DNA of 64,000 nucleotides from Wolinella succinogenes DSM 1740. GTDB lineage: Bacteria > Campylobacterota > Campylobacteria > Campylobacterales > Helicobacteraceae. The notes under the pieces are model-generated. The model was given only the letters and a program-made list of their open reading frames with translations, was not told the DNA's origin and did not search any database. A program made the translations under genes and the position numbers. Positions 18,249 to 26,964 of the stretch are shown in pieces. Position 1 is the stretch's first letter; every line of letters starts with the position of its first letter. Location of the stretch: the NCBI RefSeq assembly GCF_000196135.1, contig NC_005090.1, positions 630,001-694,000 of the forward strand, written 5' to 3'.

Positions 18249-18716
18249 ATGGACACACTCAATAGCCCTGAAGAGATTGATCTCCCAAAAACTCAAGAGG
18301 AGTTTGTTCCCCAGCGAGTCTACACAGATGCTGACCCTGCCTTTGGAGAGCTCAAGGAGCTTGGCAAGGGGGTGGCAAAAGTGTGGCTTGTAACAACCAA
18401 GGCTATGGCTTCAGATAGTATGGGGCTGGTGCACGCGGGCTTTATCTTCTCCTCGGCCAACTTCAGCGCCATGTGCGCCATCAATGACCCTAATGCGATT
18501 CTTATTGGGGCTGATTCGAAATTTCTTGCACCCATTGAGGTGGGAAATGAGATTGAGTTTCGTGCTAGGGCACTCCAAAATGACACAAAGAAGCGGGAAG
18601 TGAAGGTGGAGGGGTATGTGCTTGATATTAAGGTCTTTGATGCGATGTTTTATGTGGCGATGTTTGATCACCACATCTTTAAACTTCGCATCACAGAGAG
18701 GAAAAAGCCCTCTTAA
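18249..18716 (+). CDS. Hotdog-fold thioesterase-like protein
   Basis: 155 residues. MGLVHAGFIFSSANFSAM in the middle matches the central hotdog helix segment, with His in the thioesterase position, and ADSKFLAPIEVGNEIEFRA matches the following strand. Length and layout are those of FapR/PaaI-like domains without a DNA-binding extension. Probably acts on an acyl-CoA or acyl-ACP; substrate unknown. It follows cmoB by 5 nt and overlaps the convergent nadD-rsfS gene by 4 nt. Confidence 0.65.
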   Translation: MDTLNSPEEIDLPKTQEEFVPQRVYTDADPAFGELKELGKGVAKVWLVTTKAMASDSMGLVHAGFIFSSANFSAMCAINDPNAILIGADSKFLAPIEVGNEIEFRARALQNDTKKREVKVEGYVLDIKVFDAMFYVAMFDHHIFKLRITERKKPS

Positions 18717-19597
18717 AGAGAGCGGTTCTTCTCTTTTTTAAGGCCAGCAAGGAACTCTTCGAGGTTGAATTTCTTTCGATGATTCTCTGTGAAGAGGTGA
18801 ATCATAATATCTCCCAAATCCGTTACAATCCAGTTGTCGCTCTCTTCGGTGGCATAAAAGGTCTCACCTTTAGGCTTGAGCTCGGTTTTGAGGGTGTCTA
18901 GCAGTGAGGCGGCGTGTTTGTCCGCTAGTGCGGTGGCAATCACCACATAATCGACCAAATAGTCGCTGCCGCTTAGGTCGAAAAGCTCGATGTTCTCGGC
19001 CTTTTTACTATCTAGAATCTCGACGATCTCTTGGGCTCTCTCTTTTCTCAATAAACTCTCCTTGTGATTTTTCATGAATGACAAAACCTCCCCTTTGATC
19101 GATTCGGGTATCGAATCTTCCTCATCTTTTGTCCGAATCTTGGTGGAGCTAGAGGGGTTGTTGAGCTCGATGACGCGGAAATTTGGGGGGATGGCTCTCT
19201 CTTCTCTTGTAATTATAACGAACTCTACCTGCTTTTTCAGCTCCTCAATTGAGTGCCACTTTGGAAGGTCGGGCAGTTGGTCGCTTCCTATAATGAGGTA
19301 GAGGTTTTGGGGGGTGTAGTGCTCTTTGAGGTGGCGAATCGTTTCAATAGTTGGCGTAGGACAACCCTTTTGGATCTCAAAATCAATCACCGCCACCTCG
19401 GGGTGATGCTTGGTGAGGCGCCGCATCCATTCAAGACGCAAAGAGGCGGGAAAGAGCGTTCCTTTTTTAAAAGGATTGATAAAGGCGGGCACCACAAAGA
19501 GGCGCTCGATTGGGAGCTCTTTGAGGGCTTTTTCAATGATGGCGAGGTGACCTACATGGGGAGGGTCAAACGACCCTCCAAAAACAGCAATATTCAA
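18713..19597 (-). CDS. nadD-rsfS: Fused nicotinate-nucleotide adenylyltransferase (NadD) and ribosomal silencing factor (RsfS)
   Basis: 294 residues. Residues 1 to about 180 are NadD (AVFGGSFDPPHVGHLAI, the nucleotidyl transferase HxGH site, and LIIGSDQLPDLPKWHSIEEL). Residues about 185-290 are RsfS (NWIVTDLGDIMIHLF signature), which binds ribosomal protein L14 and blocks subunit joining. In relatives these are adjacent separate genes. At the junction an AAGGAG (19058-19063) lies 6 nt before an in-frame TTG (19049-19051), so RsfS might also be made alone. The start is TTG, 9 nt after nikR, without a clear ribosome binding site. Confidence 0.88.
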   Translation of the reverse strand: MNIAVFGGSFDPPHVGHLAIIEKALKELPIERLFVVPAFINPFKKGTLFPASLRLEWMRRLTKHHPEVAVIDFEIQKGCPTPTIETIRHLKEHYTPQNLYLIIGSDQLPDLPKWHSIEELKKQVEFVIITREERAIPPNFRVIELNNPSSSTKIRTKDEEDSIPESIKGEVLSFMKNHKESLLRKERAQEIVEILDSKKAENIELFDLSGSDYLVDYVVIATALADKHAASLLDTLKTELKPKGETFYATEESDNWIVTDLGDIMIHLFTENHRKKFNLEEFLAGLKKEKNRSL

Positions 19598-19606
19598 AGG
19601 ATGGGC

Positions 19607-20015
19607 TTAGAAGCTGGAGGCTCGAGTGAGTTTGGAGAATTTGACCCCTTTGAGTCCACCGATGGATAGGGCGATCTCCTCGATCTCTTTGGGGATTCCT
19701 TTGAGGATGATGGTCTCTAGGCAGTTGTGGTGATTGATGTGGACATGGGTGTTGCAGAGGATATGGATATGGCTGTTGTGCTGAATATCGATCATCTTTT
19801 GGTTGAGCTCTCGCTGGTGGTGGTCATAGACGATTGTGAGCACCCCTACGGCCTCCTCATCTCCCCCCCTCCCACTTCTCTTCGACCATCTTCTCTCGGA
19901 TGAGGTCTCTTACAAGCTCAGAGCGAGAAGAGTACCCTTGGCTCACGATTTTGTTATCAAGCTCGGCGAGAAGGTTTTCAGGGAGCGAGACGGAGAATCG
20001 AATGATATTGTCCAT
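19607..20015 (-). pseudogene. nikR: Nickel-responsive regulator NikR, frameshifted at a G7 tract
   Basis: The ATG at 20015 opens a ribbon-helix-helix domain ([34 protein letters not shown]) and the frame ends soon after a run of seven G (19863-19869 as C). The C-terminal ACT-like nickel domain continues in another frame ([22 protein letters not shown] and NC metal ligands, [12 protein letters not shown]). Removing one G restores a 135-residue protein very like Helicobacter NikR. It could be phase-variable, a recent null mutation or a sequencing error. All expected Ni ligands (His, HxH, Cys) are kept, which argues against long decay. Directly upstream of nadD-rsfS. Confidence 0.88.
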
Positions 20016-20166
20016 GGATGGTATCCTTTGTGGAGGAATTTGGGTTTTTGTTCTAGGGTGATTCTATCCAAAAGAGGAGGAGAGGTGTCAAGGGGAGGGG
20101 TGAAAGTTAATCACCTCCTTAGAAAGGCTCGTGTAGAATCTAAACCTTTATCCAAAAAGGAGAGCA

Positions 20167-20901
20167 ATGGGCGTAGAGTGGGCGGTGGCGTGGATAGCGG
20201 GGCTTCTATTTGGCTCTTTTTTAAATGTGGCGATTGTCCGCATCCCCGAGGATAGAAGTGTCTGCTTTCCCGCCTCGCACTGTCCGCACTGCCAAAAGCC
20301 CTTGCGATTTTGGCACAACATCCCCCTTCTTTCCTACCTCTTTTTGGGGGGGCGTTGTGCCTTTTGTCAAGCCAAAATCTCCCCTCTCTATCCTCTTGTT
20401 GAGCTTCTTTCGGCGTTTTTGGGATTGGCGGTAGTGATGAGGGAGGGCTTTGTTTGGCCGGCGCTGGCTTTAGGGGTGAGCTTTGGCCTTCTTTTGGCTC
20501 TCTCAGTGATTGACATCAAGACTCAAAAAGTCCCCGATTCTCTCAATTTCATCGCTCTTTTGGCCGCGCTTGCTTATGGGGCTTCTCTTGAGAGCTTAGA
20601 GGCGGCATTCATCATCGCAGGAGCGCTCACGCTCCTGCGCTTTGGGCTCTCTTGGATTCTCCATCAAGAAGCCATGGGCGAGGGGGATATTATCTTGGCT
20701 GCGACTATGGGGGCGATTTTGGGGGTGAAGCTCGCCTTGGTGGCGGTATTTGTGGCGGCGCTACTGGCATTGCCTGTGATGCTTCTTCTCTCCAAAAAAG
20801 ATTCTAAAATCGCCTTTATTCCCTTTCTCTCCTTGGGGCTTTGGATCGTCTATGGGGGGCAGGATTGGATTTTGAGCTATTTGGAGTCGTGGTATGGGTA
20901 A
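20167..20901 (+). CDS. pilD: Type IV prepilin peptidase / leader peptidase (A24)
   Basis: 244 residues, several membrane spans. N-terminal CPHCQKPLRFWHNIPLLSYL and the following CAFC form the four-Cys zinc domain of bifunctional prepilin peptidases. The aspartyl protease residues are in SVIDIKTQKVPDSLN and GEGDIILAATMGAILG. It cleaves and may N-methylate prepilin-like proteins at the inner membrane; no pilin gene is close by. A G7 run at 20346-20352 inside the zinc domain is in frame here. AAAAAGGAG lies just before the ATG. Confidence 0.88.
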   Translation: MGVEWAVAWIAGLLFGSFLNVAIVRIPEDRSVCFPASHCPHCQKPLRFWHNIPLLSYLFLGGRCAFCQAKISPLYPLVELLSAFLGLAVVMREGFVWPALALGVSFGLLLALSVIDIKTQKVPDSLNFIALLAALAYGASLESLEAAFIIAGALTLLRFGLSWILHQEAMGEGDIILAATMGAILGVKLALVAVFVAALLALPVMLLLSKKDSKIAFIPFLSLGLWIVYGGQDWILSYLESWYG

Positions 20902-21931
20902 TCTCAAAAAATATCTCTTTGGGAGCTTTGCTCAGCTCTTTTTTCCTATTTTTGCAGTGCTCTTTTTTATCTCTTCGGTGATTCTTTTCATCAAGATTGC
21001 GGGGGTGACTTTCGTAGTGAAGATGAGTTTTGGAGAGCTTTTTGAGCTCTATCTCTACTCTTTGCCCACCATGATCTTCTTCACGATCCCTGTCACCTTC
21101 TTTAGCGCCTCCGTGATTTCACTAGCTAAGCTCTCTCAAGAGTATGAGCTTCCTGTGCTCTTTTCGCTAGGGATTGATCCGCTTAGATTCTCTAGACTCT
21201 TTTTTCCTCTCTCGCTTTTGGTCTCACTCTTCTTGTTGCTTGTCTCTTTGGCGCTGGTACCTCTCTCCAATGAGGCCTATGATCGATTCTTGGATCATAA
21301 AAAAAGTAGCGTCAATATCAACCTAAAACCCGCTGAATTTGGACAAAAGCTCGGAAATTGGCTCGTCTATGTGGGGGATATGGATGAGGGGGAGAAACGC
21401 TACAAAGAGGTGGTGATGTTCTCCTCGAATGATCTTGGACGAGAGAGCTTTATTTTGGCCAAAGAGGCGTTGGTGGAGAGCATGGAGGGAAATTTGGAAC
21501 TCAAGCTCTTTAGGGGGAGTGCCTATTTTAAAGAAGAGCTTCACATCAAAAGGGTTGATTACGCCCAGATGCTCATCCGCGATTCGGCATTTAAAGAAGG
21601 AGGGGCTAGTCTAGGGATTATGGGCTACTGGAAGCAGGCCTTAGGCGGGGAGAAGGGGAGCGACAAGGTGCGCCGCAAGCTCTCCTCCTCCATCCTCATT
21701 TCGCTTTTTCCGCTTGCGAGCCTCTTTTTCATCCCTCTTTTGGGGATCATGCATCCTCGATTCCAGAAAAACTACTCCTATTTTTATGTCATTATCGCCA
21801 CGGGAATCTTCTATGGTCTTGTCCATATTGCCTCTAACCATCTCCCTCTAGCGGGTATTTTTTTGATTCCGCTGATTTGGCTGGGGGTGGGCTATGGGCT
21901 CTATAGACGCTTCATCGCGCCCTATTTTTAG
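20894..21931 (+). CDS. LptF/LptG family permease
   Basis: 345 residues: three hydrophobic spans in the first third, a periplasmic beta region of about 150 residues in the middle (WLVYVGDMDEGEKRYKEVVM), and three spans at the end. This is the YjgP/YjgQ architecture of the lipopolysaccharide export ABC permeases, which with LptB2 extract LPS from the inner membrane. Overlaps pilD by 8 nt and lies 4 nt before truA. Whether it is the LptF or LptG paralogue cannot be decided here. Confidence 0.82.
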   Translation: MGNLKKYLFGSFAQLFFPIFAVLFFISSVILFIKIAGVTFVVKMSFGELFELYLYSLPTMIFFTIPVTFFSASVISLAKLSQEYELPVLFSLGIDPLRFSRLFFPLSLLVSLFLLLVSLALVPLSNEAYDRFLDHKKSSVNINLKPAEFGQKLGNWLVYVGDMDEGEKRYKEVVMFSSNDLGRESFILAKEALVESMEGNLELKLFRGSAYFKEELHIKRVDYAQMLIRDSAFKEGGASLGIMGYWKQALGGEKGSDKVRRKLSSSILISLFPLASLFFIPLLGIMHPRFQKNYSYFYVIIATGIFYGLVHIASNHLPLAGIFLIPLIWLGVGYGLYRRFIAPYF

Positions 21932-21935
21932 CCCT

Positions 21936-22697
21936 ATGCCCACGCTGCTTGCGTTCTTGGAATATGACGGGAGTGCTTTTTTTGGCTCTCAAATACAAAA
22001 AGAGGAACCTAGCGTGGCGTTAGCCTTGCAGAGGGGTCTAAAGAGCATGGGAATCGCCTCTAAAGTGCGTTTTAGCGGTCGAACCGACAGGGGGGTGCAC
22101 GCCACTAGGCAGGCGGTGAGCTTTGAGGTGCCCTATAAGAAGAGCGATTGGGGTTACTTCAAAGAGGAGCTCAACAAGAAGCTCTTCCCTTATTTGCGAG
22201 TGCGCCGACTCTATCCTATAAGAGAGGGGCTTGACCCTAGATTCGAGGCAAAGAGTCGAGCCTATCGATACCTTCTCTCTGAGGAGCCTTTGAGTGCTTT
22301 TGCTTCTCGATATGTCACCCACGCGCACCTAGGCGATGAGCGTAAGATTCAAGAGGCGATGAAGCTTTTGGTGGGGTGGCACGATTTTGCGCTTTTTAAA
22401 AAGAGCGGCAGCCAAGAGAAGAGCACCCTAAGAGAGATGAGGCGTTGCTGGCTCTATCGCTATCGATCCTACTGGGTTTTCTATTTTGAGGCCAATGGAT
22501 TTTTGAGGCTTCAGATTCGTCTTTTGGTGGGCGCGCTTTTAAAGGTGGGAAGAGGAGAGATGAGTCTAGAGGAGTTTAAAGAACAGCTAGAGGCCAAGAG
22601 ACGCTTCTTTTGCGAGGGGGCTCCACCCTATGGACTCTATCTTTGCAAAGTGAGCTTTGAATCATCGATTTGGGAGGTGAGAGATCGAAACCATTGA
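21936..22697 (+). CDS. truA: tRNA pseudouridine(38-40) synthase TruA
   Basis: 253 residues from ATG 21936 (an in-frame upstream codon at 21894 would overlap the permease and add no conserved sequence). FSGRTDRGVHATRQAVSF contains the catalytic Asp of the TruA family and SRAYRYLL the following motif. It makes pseudouridine at positions 38-40 of tRNA anticodon stems. The end of the gene overlaps the probable start of the SafE-like gene. Confidence 0.92.
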   Translation: MPTLLAFLEYDGSAFFGSQIQKEEPSVALALQRGLKSMGIASKVRFSGRTDRGVHATRQAVSFEVPYKKSDWGYFKEELNKKLFPYLRVRRLYPIREGLDPRFEAKSRAYRYLLSEEPLSAFASRYVTHAHLGDERKIQEAMKLLVGWHDFALFKKSGSQEKSTLREMRRCWLYRYRSYWVFYFEANGFLRLQIRLLVGALLKVGRGEMSLEEFKEQLEAKRRFFCEGAPPYGLYLCKVSFESSIWEVRDRNH

Positions 22698-23409
22698 TTT
22701 TTATACGATTTTAACGATCGCTTTTTTGGGTAGTTTTGGGCATTGTGTGGGGATGTGCGGAGGAATCGTGCTCGCCTACTCGAGTGCCAAACTTGACCCT
22801 CTGACTCCTTGGCTCAAACAGGGATTCTCTCACGCCCTCTATGGAGCAGGAAGGGTCACCTCCTATATGCTTATCGGAGCTTTTTCGGGAGCTTTGGGGG
22901 CGGTGGTGGCCGCCACTCCTTTGCAAAGAGGGATTCTTTTTGTGCTCACGGGGATTTTGATGACGCTCTTTGGACTCTCCATTGCGGGTCGTCCTAATTG
23001 GCTTGCTTCGATTGAATACTCCGTCTCGGGCACGAAATGGTTCAAAGAGCTTTTTGGAAGGCTCATTCGCAGCTCCTCTCTTGGAAGCTTCTATCTTCTT
23101 GGGGTGCTTAATGGATTTCTTCCGTGCGGGTTTGTCTACTTTTTTGCGATCACGGCTGCCTCCACTGCTTCGCTCTTTTATGGGGCGGTGGTGATGGGGA
23201 TTTTTGGGCTCGCCACCATTCCGGCCCTCTTTTTGGTTGGCTCTTTGGTGGGGCTTATTAAGAGTAGCTCATGGCGCACGCTATTCATGAAATTTTCAGC
23301 TTTGCTTGTTTTTCTCTTTGGAATCTACACTGCGATCAAGGGTTACTATCTCATTGTCGATCCTAGCGGGATTAATACTCCTGCGCTTTTTGGGTGTACC
23401 GTATGCTAA
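22684..23409 (+). CDS. TauE/SafE (UreH-like) family membrane protein, uncertain start
   Basis: About 230-240 residues with some six membrane spans. The N-terminal GSFGHCVGMCGG motif and GVLNGFLPCGFVY (second Cys-containing half) match the SafE/UreH-type family, in Campylobacterota often linked to metal handling and cytochrome oxidase assembly. No ATG, GTG or TTG precedes this motif until TTG 22726, which would cut the first span; the bases before it (from 22681) encode a plausible first helix, and ATC 22684 or ATT 22693 after GGAGG may be used. A stop at 22678 limits the frame. Confidence 0.7.
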   Translation: METIDFYTILTIAFLGSFGHCVGMCGGIVLAYSSAKLDPLTPWLKQGFSHALYGAGRVTSYMLIGAFSGALGAVVAATPLQRGILFVLTGILMTLFGLSIAGRPNWLASIEYSVSGTKWFKELFGRLIRSSSLGSFYLLGVLNGFLPCGFVYFFAITAASTASLFYGAVVMGIFGLATIPALFLVGSLVGLIKSSSWRTLFMKFSALLVFLFGIYTAIKGYYLIVDPSGINTPALFGCTVC

Positions 23410-23930
23410 AAAAAGCCCTTTTTTTGGATCGTGATGGAGTGCTCAATATCGACACGGGTTATCTTTATGAGCCCAAGGATTGGCGTTTTATGCCGGGAAT
23501 CTTTGAAGTTCTGCGATGGTTTAAAGAGCGCGATTTTTTACTTCTTTTGGTGACTAATCAATCAGGAATCCATCGAGGCTACTACACGATGAGCGACTTT
23601 ATTGAGGTTTCGCTTTTTATGCAGAGAGAGCTAAAGAGGGAGCTTGGCTTTGGGCTAGATCAAATCTATTTTTGTCCACACACTCCCAAGGAGGAGTGCT
23701 CTTGTCGCAAGCCTCTCTCAGGGATGATTTTGCAGGGAATCAAAGAGTTTGATTTGAGCGCTTCTGATTCTTGGCTTTTGGGCGACAAGTCTAGCGATAT
23801 TAAAGCAGCCAAAGGCGCTGGTATCGGGCATAGCGTGCTTTTAAGCGCTCTAGAAGAGGAAGGAGAAAAGCCCACTTTTAGGGTCGATTCGTTATCTTGC
23901 CTGAGCCAAATTCTCCAAAACCATTCGTAG
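23403..23930 (+). CDS. gmhB: D-glycero-D-manno-heptose-1,7-bisphosphate 7-phosphatase
   Basis: 175 residues from ATG 23403. HAD motifs: FLDRDGVLN (nucleophile and acid Asp), VTNQSG, and GDKSSDIKAAKGAG. The CPHTPKEECSCRKP segment is the zinc loop specific to GmhB-type phosphatases. It removes the 7-phosphate in ADP-heptose synthesis. First of the four-gene block gmhB-hldD-hldE-gmhA; overlaps the preceding gene by 7 nt. Confidence 0.93.
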   Translation: MLKKALFLDRDGVLNIDTGYLYEPKDWRFMPGIFEVLRWFKERDFLLLLVTNQSGIHRGYYTMSDFIEVSLFMQRELKRELGFGLDQIYFCPHTPKEECSCRKPLSGMILQGIKEFDLSASDSWLLGDKSSDIKAAKGAGIGHSVLLSALEEEGEKPTFRVDSLSCLSQILQNHS

Positions 23931-23966
23931 GTTATTTCTAAAAATCCATCCAAGCAAGGAGCCAAG

Positions 23967-24968
23967 ATGCAATACATTGATGATAGCTTAGAGAATAAAA
24001 CCATTTTAATCACAGGCGGTGCAGGCTTTGTCGGGAGCAATCTCGCCTTCTATTTCCAAAAACACCACCCTAAAGCTAGGGTGATCGTCTTTGATAGCTT
24101 TCGGAGTGGCGAGATGTTCCCTGAGGGGAATCTTAAAAGTTTAGGACACTTCAAGAATCTCCTAGGATTCACGGGTGAGGTGATCGCGGGTGACATCAAT
24201 TCACCGCAAGACCTCAAGCGCCTTGAGGCCTATCCTCTGGACTATGTTTTTCATGAGGCAGCGATCTCAGACACCACCGTGATGAATCAGGAGCTCATGA
24301 TTCGGAGCAACACCAACGCCTTTAAAGACCTCCTCGATCTTTGCGTCAAGAAGGGAGCAAGCCTCATCTACGCCTCTAGCGCAGGGACTTATGGCAACAC
24401 CAAAGCCCCTAATAGCGTGGGGGCCAATGAGGTTCCTGAGAATGTCTATGGGTTTAGCAAGCTCATGATGGATAATCTCGCCTACACCTACATGAGAGAG
24501 TATCCAAACCTACAAATCGTAGGACTTCGATACTTCAATGTCTATGGCGAGCGGGAGTTTCACAAGGGTAAGACCGCCTCAATGATTCTTCAATTAGGAC
24601 TTCAGGCGCTAGAGCACCAAAGGGTGCGACTCTTTAAATTTGGTGAGCAGAAGCGGGATTTTGTCTATATCAAAGATGTAGTGCAGGCCAATGTTAAAGC
24701 CATGAAGAGCCAAAAGAGCGGAGTTTATAATGTGGGCTATGGCAAGGCGCGCACCTATAATGATATCGTTGAGGCATTGCGTGTGGAACTTGGAGCGTTT
24801 GAGGTGGAGTATATCGACAACCCCTATCGATTCTTCCAAAATCACACCGAGGCCAACATCGCCCCCACCAAGCAATTCCTTGGCTATGAGCCGCGATTCT
24901 CTTTGGAGGCGGGCGTGAAGAGCTACGTGGACGAGATCAAAAGAATCCACGAGGAGAATAAGAAGTGA
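23967..24968 (+). CDS. hldD: ADP-L-glycero-D-manno-heptose 6-epimerase
   Basis: 333 residues, extended short-chain dehydrogenase. ILITGGAGFVGSNLAF is the dinucleotide site near residue 12-27, and YGFSKLMMDNL holds the catalytic Tyr-x3-Lys. GLRYFNVYGEREFHKGKTAS is typical of HldD. It converts ADP-D-glycero-D-manno-heptose to the L-glycero form for the LPS inner core. AAGGAG lies 7 nt before the ATG. Confidence 0.94.
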   Translation: MQYIDDSLENKTILITGGAGFVGSNLAFYFQKHHPKARVIVFDSFRSGEMFPEGNLKSLGHFKNLLGFTGEVIAGDINSPQDLKRLEAYPLDYVFHEAAISDTTVMNQELMIRSNTNAFKDLLDLCVKKGASLIYASSAGTYGNTKAPNSVGANEVPENVYGFSKLMMDNLAYTYMREYPNLQIVGLRYFNVYGEREFHKGKTASMILQLGLQALEHQRVRLFKFGEQKRDFVYIKDVVQANVKAMKSQKSGVYNVGYGKARTYNDIVEALRVELGAFEVEYIDNPYRFFQNHTEANIAPTKQFLGYEPRFSLEAGVKSYVDEIKRIHEENKK

Positions 24969-26389
24969 TTCTCTCCTCCTCTTTGAGACCGACGATCTTG
25001 GTGGTCGGCGATTTGATGATTGATCACTACATTTGGGGCGAGTGCGAGCGTATCTCGCCCGAGGCGCCAGTGCAGGTGATTGATGTGAAGCGCGAAACCA
25101 AAACCTTGGGGGGCGCTTGCAATGTGATGAGTAACCTCATCGCCCTAGAGGCTTCCGTGCTCTCTTGCGGAGTGGTGGGCGAGGATTTGGCGGGCAGAGA
25201 GCTGCTTGGCTTCTTGCAAGAGCTTGGAATGGAGAGCAAGGGAATCATCACGCAAAAGGGGAGACCCACCACCCAAAAGAGCCGAATCATTGCCTCGAAT
25301 CAACAAGTGGTGAGGGTCGATTGGGAGAATAAAAGCCCCATTAGCGAAGAGTCAGAAGAGGCGATGATCGCCTACATTCGCTCTAAGCTCTCTTTGTGCG
25401 ATGCGGTGATTCTCTCTGATTATGGTAAAGGCGTGCTCACTCCTAGAGTTTGTCAAACCATTATCCAGATGGCCAAGACGCTCCAAAAGCGCGTGCTTGT
25501 TGACCCCAAGGGGCGAGACTACTCCAAGTACCGTGGCGCCTCACTCCTCACCCCCAACAAAAAAGAGGCCAAAGAGGCTACAGGGATTGAGATCAACGAT
25601 GAAGCAAGCCTCAAAAAGGCGCTTGAGTGCCTTAAGAAAGAGTGTGAGCTTGAGTTCTCCGTCATCACGCTGAGTGAAGATGGGATTGGAATCTTTGATC
25701 AAGCCCTAGAGCGCATCCCCACCATCGCCCAAGAGGTCTATGATGTCACAGGAGCGGGTGATACGGTGATCGCCTCTTTGGCGTATGGCTTGAGCTTGGG
25801 ATACCCCCTTAGGGAGTGTGCCCTCTTTGCCAATGCGGCGGCGGCGGTAGTGGTCGGGAAGATTGGAAGTGCTACGGCGACTCATGGAGAGATCGCTGAA
25901 TACCTCCACTCAAGCCACCAAGGAGAGAGCCAAGAGCGAATCTTAAGTCGTGATTCCATTCAGAAAATAGCCAAGCAGTGGCGCTCTCGTGGGCGCAAAA
26001 TCGTCTTCACCAATGGCTGCTTTGATATTCTCCATGCGGGTCATGTTCAATATCTCCAAAAGGCCAAAGCGTGCGGAGATTGCCTCATTGTGGGACTCAA
26101 TAGCGATGCCTCGGTCAGACGCCTCAAAGGAGAGTTAAGACCCATCAATTCCCAAGAGGATCGGGCTTTGGTCCTCTCTGGGCTTGAGGCGGTGGACTAT
26201 GTGGTTGTTTTTGATGAAGAGACCCCCTATGAGCTTATCCGTGCCATAGAGCCTGATGTTTTAGTGAAGGGGGGCGATTACGAAGGGAAAGAGGTCGTGG
26301 GAAGCGATCTGGTCAAAGAGGTGAAGCTCATCGAGTTTTTAGAGGGCCGAAGCACCAGCGCGGTCGTGAAAAAAATCCAAGGATCCTAG
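24965..26389 (+). CDS. hldE: Bifunctional heptose 7-phosphate kinase / heptose 1-phosphate adenylyltransferase
   Basis: 474 residues, two domains. Residues 1-315 are a PfkB-type kinase ([20 protein letters not shown] and [16 protein letters not shown], the anion hole and base). Residues about 345-474 are a nucleotidyltransferase ([20 protein letters not shown]). Both activities act in ADP-heptose synthesis. GTG start overlaps the hldD stop by 4 nt, and gmhA follows after 2 nt. Confidence 0.95.
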
Positions 26390-26391
26390 TC

Positions 26392-26961
26392 ATGCAAGAT
26401 TTCATCCAAAAAGAGCTTGAAGCGCATATTCTAACCACCCAAGAGACGATGAAGCGACTCGCTCCGCTAGTGGAAGAGGTGGCTTCTTTGATGGTGGATT
26501 GCCTAAAATCAGGCCACAAGATTCTTCTCTTTGGAAACGGAGGGAGCGCGGCGGATGCTCAACACATCGCCGCTGAGCTCACGGGACGATATAAAAAAGA
26601 GCGGCGCGGACTTCCTGCTATAGCGCTCACCACGGATACTTCAGCGCTCACGGCCATAGGCAATGATTATGGCTATGATCGGGTCTTTTCACGCCAAGTG
26701 GAAGCTCTAGCGCATAAAGGCGATCTTTTGGTGGGAATCTCCACCAGCGGCAACTCACCCAATGTTCTGCTTGCCCTAGAGGAGGGGAGGCGAATCGGTT
26801 GCGTGTGCGTGGGACTAAGCGGACGCGAGGGGGGAAGGATGAATGAACTTTGTGATATCAACCTTGTGATTCCAAGTCACGATACCCCACGAATTCAAGA
26901 GATGCATATCACTTTGGCGCACATTCTTTGCCATCTTGTTGAGGAGAGGGCGATCGCCTAG
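26392..26961 (+). CDS. gmhA: Sedoheptulose-7-phosphate isomerase
   Basis: 189 residues with one SIS domain. [20 protein letters not shown] and [18 protein letters not shown] are diagnostic for GmhA, including Glu and His residues of the isomerase site. It catalyses the first committed step of heptose synthesis. Last of the four contiguous ADP-heptose genes; 3 nt before the zinc-finger protein gene. Confidence 0.95.
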
Positions 26962-26964
26962 GGG

